A DNA stretch of 35,357 bases, from NCBI RefSeq assembly GCF_002929535.1, contig NZ_PJJO01000039.1:1-35357 (forward strand), read 5' to 3'. This stretch comes from Cryobacterium sp. Y11 (lineage in GTDB: Bacteria > Actinomycetota > Actinomycetes > Actinomycetales > Microbacteriaceae). Position 1 is the first letter of the stretch; each line of letters starts with the position of its first letter. The notes under the pieces were generated by a model, which saw nothing but the letters and a program-made list of their open reading frames with translations, was not told the origin of the DNA and ran no database searches. Position numbers and translations under genes: made by a program. This document shows positions 31,625 to 35,357 of this stretch, piece after piece.

Positions 31625-32809
31625 TCAGTGTTCGGTCGAAACCGAGTTTTTGAGGGAAGTGACTACCGCAGCCGCGGCGGCCGCGAATGCGTCACGAGTC
31701 GCGGGCGCGAGCTTGGAGAGGGTGATCTGCTGACGCTCGGCAATGTGGGCGTCATAGGGAACTTCGTGCAGCGACGTAACGCCGGCTTCGTACAGCAGGC
31801 GCGCCACCTCATCGGAAACGGCCTGGTTTTCCGGCCGTCCGTCCGTGAGCCGAATGGCGATAGCGGTGTCCGCCAGGCGTTTGGGCTGGCCACCGGCGGC
31901 GCGCAGCTCCTCGAGTAGTTGAATTGCTTCGAGTACAGAATCTCCCGCGTTCATCACCGGGATAACGAGTACGTCAGCGACCGATACCGCGCCCTGAAAA
32001 GCGGATGACGTAGTGACGTTGCCTGAGTCCATAACGCGAATCCCGTAGAACTCATCGATGACCTTGCAGACCGAGATCACGGCCTCACCGGTCAGACGCT
32101 CCCGCCGGCCGGTCGAGGCGATCACGTCAGCAAACGACGTTTGCGGGGCGGTGTAGCCATGGAGCCGGCCTGCGGTCTTGACCTGGTCAATATCGCGCAC
32201 CAGCTCCCCCAGACCCAGCTTCGGGTTGCCTTCGGCCCGATAGCCCAACGCGCCCGGATCGTCAGAGACTTCCAGGACCGCCGTTGATCCCCCACGGATC
32301 GACGCCAGTACACCCGCGAGGATGACCGCTGTAGGGGTTTTCCCGGTCCCGCCCTTGGGGTTGTTCACCAGGACCGAAACGGCACGCGTCCAGGTCGCCT
32401 GACGAACGACCGTCTCAGCGACCAGGCGTACCGATTCGACGCGACGGGCCTCGATCTCATCGGCCCCAGGCTTCACCGGGAGCCCCATCCTGGCCATAGC
32501 TCCACGCAAACCCGTAGTGGCCTTACCGGGGTCAGTGACCGTCAGCGCCGCTGCAGGCCCCCCGAACAGAACTGACGTGGAATCCGCCGGCAGAGACGGT
32601 CCGGCAGTCACGGCAGCCGAGGACCGCGGCGGGGCAACGACCAACGGCGAGTCGGTTGCTGCGTCGGGTTCAAGCGCGGCCAGGTCGCCCACGTTCTCGG
32701 CGGGCTGTTGCGCCGCTGGTGGGCGCGTGGCGTCCTCTTCGATGTATTGGCTGGCGCGTGCAGCTCCGCCGAACACATCGCTTGCAATTCCACGACTGCT
32801 GTCAGTCAT
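31625..32809 (-). CDS. ParA/MinD-like ATPase heading the conjugation operon
   Basis: A 394-residue protein: a disordered 120-residue N-terminus rich in Ala/Pro/Ser, then a P-loop ATPase domain with LVNNPKGGTGKTPTAVILAG (about residues 147-166), TAVLEVSDDPGALGYR and GIRVMDSGNVTTSSAF. The Walker A has Pro where ParA usually has Thr (GKTP). This family heads actinobacterial conjugation operons and may position the secretion machine, like VirC1; partition is already served by parA at 180. AGAGGAAG precedes ATG 32809. Confidence 0.85.
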   Translation of the reverse strand: MTDSSRGIASDVFGGAARASQYIEEDATRPPAAQQPAENVGDLAALEPDAATDSPLVVAPPRSSAAVTAGPSLPADSTSVLFGGPAAALTVTDPGKATTGLRGAMARMGLPVKPGADEIEARRVESVRLVAETVVRQATWTRAVSVLVNNPKGGTGKTPTAVILAGVLASIRGGSTAVLEVSDDPGALGYRAEGNPKLGLGELVRDIDQVKTAGRLHGYTAPQTSFADVIASTGRRERLTGEAVISVCKVIDEFYGIRVMDSGNVTTSSAFQGAVSVADVLVIPVMNAGDSVLEAIQLLEELRAAGGQPKRLADTAIAIRLTDGRPENQAVSDEVARLLYEAGVTSLHEVPYDAHIAERQQITLSKLAPATRDAFAAAAAAVVTSLKNSVSTEH

Positions 32810-33128
32810 AAGTGCTTCCTCTCGAATAGTTTCCTACACATTCGAGGGAGATAGAACAGTCCCCCGAGCTGCTTATCTAGTGTCCCATTTTTGCACCGTG
32901 TTTCCACCCAAACGGGGGGTGATTTCCAAAGTTGGGGTAATAAAATGTCGCTTTTTGACGCGGTATTTGCGCTATGTCCCCTTAAAAGCGGACACAGAAT
33001 GACGACCATCTCACTTTTACACCACTCCACCGATACTGAGGAGACTTTCCAAATTTGCTGGATATGGTGCCCAGTGAACTGCCGCCGATAAGTCTCGGCC
33101 TCAACGCGACGTTGGGAGTTCCGGCAAA
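32810..33128. promoter_or_regulatory. Divergent control region of the conjugation operon
   Basis: An AT-richer spacer between the conjugation operon and a winged-helix regulator gene. TTTCCAAA occurs twice (about 32924 and 33047), and TGTCC-CCTTAAAAGC-GGACA near 32975-32995 is an inverted repeat. These are reasonable operator candidates for the regulator at 33129. No gene is visible. Promoter hexamers cannot be assigned with confidence. Confidence 0.5.
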
Positions 33129-33449
33129 ATGAACGACATGGCTGGAATCAATGCCCCCGAGCGGGTGGCCCGTTTCCACGAGGCCTATTCCGCCCCCACG
33201 CGAGCAATCGTGCTGCGCATCCTGCTCAAAAAGCCCCGTACCTACACCGAGCTTTTCGACCTCATCCCCGAGGACGTAATGTCGCGCAACTCCGTGCACG
33301 AGGCCCTAAAGGATCTAGGCCGGCTCGGTTACGTCCAGGACGACGCTCCGGACGACTTCAAGCGCCGCCCGCCCAAGACAACGTTCTGGGCCAATCGCGA
33401 GCTAATCGCCGACGACCTGGGCGCAACTGTCGCGCACCTTCTGGGCTGA
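33129..33449 (+). CDS. Winged-helix transcriptional regulator
   Basis: A 106-residue protein with a winged helix of the ArsR/MarR-like type: RVARFHEAYSAPTRAIVLRI, then KPRTYTELFDLIPEDV, then the recognition helix SRNSVHEALKDLGRLGYVQD and a short wing. No metal-binding cysteines. It is divergent from the conjugation operon and probably represses it. ATG 33129 has GGGAG eleven bases upstream; ATG 33138 is an alternative. Confidence 0.8.
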   Translation: MNDMAGINAPERVARFHEAYSAPTRAIVLRILLKKPRTYTELFDLIPEDVMSRNSVHEALKDLGRLGYVQDDAPDDFKRRPPKTTFWANRELIADDLGATVAHLLG

Positions 33450-33550
33450 CCCCTCCCCCACCTGGCGTGGCAGCGGCAGGGTCCGTCGTGTGGCAATTCG
33501 TGCGCTTCGAAATGCGCGACACGCCACCAATGCGTTAGTTAGTCCGAGAT

Positions 33551-33572
33551 ATAGGAATAGTATTTCTCCTAT
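33551..33572. promoter_or_regulatory. Palindrome overlapping the start of the 76-residue gene
   Basis: ATAGGA (33551-33556) and TCCTAT (33567-33572) are the outer arms of a near-palindrome whose right end contains the start codon ATG at 33571. There is no proper ribosome binding site, so the element may both control transcription and limit translation. Confidence 0.5.
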
Positions 33573-33801
33573 GGCAATCCGACGACGCGAACGAGGCACC
33601 CTAAAAGACCCGGTGACCCTCGGCTGGGTAGTCCAGAAGCAGCAGCGCGAGAAGTTCATTGCGATTGCAGCGAGAGCCGACGTTTCGGCGGCCGTGCTGT
33701 TTGAGCAGGTTGTCGATCACCTTGAACTCACCGACCAGGGCATACCGCCGTGGATGCCTTCGAAGAACCATGACGGGGAGCTGCCCATCGACTCCGATTA
33801 A
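33571..33801 (+). CDS. Small probable DNA-binding protein near rep
   Basis: A 76-residue basic protein (MAIRRRERGTLKDPVTLGWV, then a helix pair around QQREKFIAIAARADVSAAVL and FEQVVDHLEL). A strand followed by two helices fits a ribbon-helix-helix regulator. It lies between the conjugation regulator and rep, is followed by a terminator, and overlaps a palindrome at its start, so autorepression or copy-number control is plausible. Family not named. Confidence 0.65.
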   Translation: MAIRRRERGTLKDPVTLGWVVQKQQREKFIAIAARADVSAAVLFEQVVDHLELTDQGIPPWMPSKNHDGELPIDSD

Positions 33802-33806
33802 CAAGT

Positions 33807-33834
33807 AAGGCCCGCCGCTTTCGCGACGGGCCTT
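33807..33834 (+). terminator. Hairpin terminator after the 76-residue gene
   Basis: AAGGCCCG (33807-33814) pairs with CGGGCCTT (33827-33834), with extra C-G pairs inside the loop. It begins five bases after the stop codon. Confidence 0.8.
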
Positions 33835-34005
33835 GAAGCTATGGCTCGAACCTGAAGAAGTTTGGCGACTGACCAGGTTCAGAGCATTTCCAGAAAACCA
33901 CCGGCTACCAACCGGGCTTTTGCTGTACCCCAATGAAGGAGTGACTTCATCATAAGCGTAAACACGCCCAAAACGCTTGCTGACGCGCCAAAAACCGGCC
34001 GTGTC
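33835..34005 (+). promoter_or_regulatory. Leader region of the replication gene
   Basis: GAACCTG (33848-33854) and CAGGTTC (33874-33880) form a perfect inverted repeat, and CCGG-containing short repeats follow near 33900-33920. Structured leaders before rep genes often carry copy-number control by antisense RNA or attenuation; nothing here proves it. No gene is seen. Confidence 0.4.
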
Positions 34006-35112
34006 GTGTCCCCCATTGTGCGGACGCCCGGCGCCCCACGTGAGAGTGGAGAGAATCGTGCGGCTTCCTGGTCGTTGCAACCGGTCGAAGGTGCCTACTC
34101 CGAGGTAGTGGCTTGGACCAGTGGCGCGTCCTGGTTCGACGCCCTGATGGACTGCCTAGCGACTCCCCACGGCGAGGAATGCCGCCGCCTGGCGAAGGTC
34201 GCCGCCGGCACCCTGCTGCGCGTGGCGCGCGCTGATTGGCTCTCAGCGGACGTGGCTACCGGCCGGGGAGTCAGTACCGCACACGAGACAGTCGCGGCCG
34301 AGCTGGGCATGTCAGGCAAGACCGTTCAGCGCGCCCGCGAGCTGCTGGAAACGCTGGGGTTCTCCGTCACTATCGCTGTCGGCCGTTACCTCACCAGGAG
34401 GGAGCGCACGACCGCACACCAGGTGCACGGCGGTCGCCAGTACCGCGCCGCATCCCTACGAGCCCTGACCCTGCCAAAGAAGAAGCCTGTGGAAAATGTC
34501 CAGCTACCTTCCCCTCGGGAAGGTAAGTCTTTATCTCCTGTTGTTAAATCATCACCAACGCGCGCTCGCGCGCGCCGCCCGGTCGCTTCGCTCCCCCCCC
34601 AAGGATCAACAAAGCACAAGCGGCGTGGCCACGACCGCAAACCACGCCCGTTCATCGATCAGCGCCTAGCCGCCGAGCTGGTGACCCGCCTCCCCTGGCT
34701 CAACAAGGGCCGGCACATCGGCACAGTTAGCCTGTTCCTCCGCCGTTTGGGCGTTACCGGCCACGACTGGACCGCTCACGGCCTCCTGGCTGCCGTGGAT
34801 CAGTTCTGCGCCAGCACTGGCGCGCGCAATGTCGATCCTCGTGCCCACCGCGATCCCGCGGCCTACCTGGCCTGGCTCATCAACCAAGCCCGAGCAGCCG
34901 GTGCAGAGCCCAACCGCACCCGCCACGCCGCAGCGGCCGCACGTCGAGCCGTCGAGCAGGCAGCTCGCGCTGAGGATACCCGCGAGGAGGCCGAGCGCGT
35001 GGCCGCTATCGACCAGGAAGCCGTGCAAGCGATCCTGGACCAGATGCGCCGCGACTTCCCCAAGCGGATCAGACCAACACGAGGGGTACCCGGCCTAACC
35101 GCACGCTTTTGA
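34006..35112 (+). CDS. Putative plasmid replication initiator (Rep)
   Basis: A 368-residue protein. Residues 30-130 hold a helical domain with a helix-turn-helix (STAHETVAAELGMSGKTVQR, then ARELLETLGF). A basic, Arg-rich linker (about 175-215) is followed by a second domain (DQRLAAELVTRLPWLNKGRH, VSLFLRRLGVTGHDWTAHGL and PAAYLAWLINQA) and a long Ala/Glu/Arg helix. This is the pattern of theta-type Rep proteins of actinobacterial plasmids. It is the only credible initiator besides the 2923 protein, and it runs into the repeat array. GTG 34006 has no ribosome binding site, so the start may be downstream (GTG 34018). Confidence 0.7.
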   Translation: MSPIVRTPGAPRESGENRAASWSLQPVEGAYSEVVAWTSGASWFDALMDCLATPHGEECRRLAKVAAGTLLRVARADWLSADVATGRGVSTAHETVAAELGMSGKTVQRARELLETLGFSVTIAVGRYLTRRERTTAHQVHGGRQYRAASLRALTLPKKKPVENVQLPSPREGKSLSPVVKSSPTRARARRPVASLPPQGSTKHKRRGHDRKPRPFIDQRLAAELVTRLPWLNKGRHIGTVSLFLRRLGVTGHDWTAHGLLAAVDQFCASTGARNVDPRAHRDPAAYLAWLINQARAAGAEPNRTRHAAAAARRAVEQAARAEDTREEAERVAAIDQEAVQAILDQMRRDFPKRIRPTRGVPGLTARF

Positions 35113-35357
35113 CTCCCCCAGTTCAACAGTTCCCCATCGGGTGACGCCAACGAATCGCTACGCGATTCCTTGCCACGCAGTTGTCTGTCTCCTGAACTCC
35201 GCACGAGGAACTCCAAATTATGAGGGCGACGAAGGATTGCCATTGATTCACCGAGTGATAGCATTTGCTATCAAGTGCTATGAAGTGCTATGAAGTGCTA
35301 TGAAGTGCTATGAAGTGCTATGAAGTGCTATGAAGTGCTATGAAGTGCTATGAAGTG
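35113..35357. repeat. Candidate origin region ending in a tandem 10-bp repeat array
   Basis: After 140 bases with no gene, the palindrome GATAGCATTTGCTATC (35257-35272) leads into eight uninterrupted AAGTGCTATG units (35273-35352) and a terminal AAGTG. The array joins the cluster at 1-165 if the molecule is circular. The position between rep and parA fits a combined origin/centromere. The copy number may be wrong in the assembly because the sequence ends inside the array. Confidence 0.75.

Noticed and set aside
35273..35352. CRISPR-like array
   Set aside because: Units are only 10 bp with no spacers between them and no cas genes; this is an iteron/centromere type repeat.

Overview
The window looks like a complete conjugative plasmid (about 35.3 kb) of a high-GC actinobacterium, cut open inside a tandem repeat. 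Both ends carry the same 10-bp unit (AAGTGCTATG / AAGTGCTATC / AAGTGCTAGC), and the last five bases (AAGTG) equal the first five, so the ends probably join. The actinobacterial origin is inferred from GC-rich codon use, many GTG starts, an SCO6880-family conjugation protein, a CU044_5270-family protein, NrdH redoxin, LPD29 and DUF4913 proteins, and a MobF relaxase-helicase. I cannot name the genus. I see no antibiotic or metal resistance gene.

Layout. (1) 1-1155: partition module, a small ParA and a ribbon-helix-helix partner, bracketed by 10-bp repeat clusters in opposite orientation. (2) 1178-2023: NrdH redoxin and a one-TM protein. (3) 2026-12544: accessory island. It holds a decayed and an intact Tn3-type resolvase with related upstream regions facing each other, a winged-helix-like protein, a 23-residue peptide gene with a strong terminator, a DUF3644 protein with a HEPN motif, an ECF sigma factor with a CU044_5270-family membrane protein and a translationally coupled 38-residue ORF, a second HEPN-motif protein with paired CxxC motifs, an HNH endonuclease broken by one in-frame stop, and a type II restriction-modification system (endonuclease, controller-like protein, Dam-like methylase). 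(4) 12685-13599: two uncharacterised genes with an inverted repeat across a start codon. (5) 14052-16734: plus-strand operon of small plasmid genes with an LPD29 protein, a three-gene HicA-X-HicB set behind a palindromic operator, and an HNH protein. (6) 16782-22036: a probable relaxosome accessory protein, candidate oriT, a 1301-aa MobF relaxase and another HNH protein. (7) 22125-32809: minus-strand type IV secretion operon (ParA-like ATPase, VirB2-like, one-TM protein, VirB6-like, SCO6880, VirB4, lytic transglycosylase, 145-aa protein, VirD4 coupling protein, DUF4913). (8) 33129-35112: two small DNA-binding regulators and a putative replication initiator, running into the repeat array.

How it works together: the Rep-like protein and ParA/RHH pair maintain the plasmid, the relaxase, VirD4 and T4SS move it, the HicA set and the restriction-modification system can make loss costly, and the HEPN/RM island probably protects the host from phages or competing DNA. 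The points most worth testing are the three-gene HicA operon with a probable leaderless toxin transcript, the two HEPN-motif proteins, the two tiny beta-strand-like peptide genes, and the 10-bp centromere-like array.
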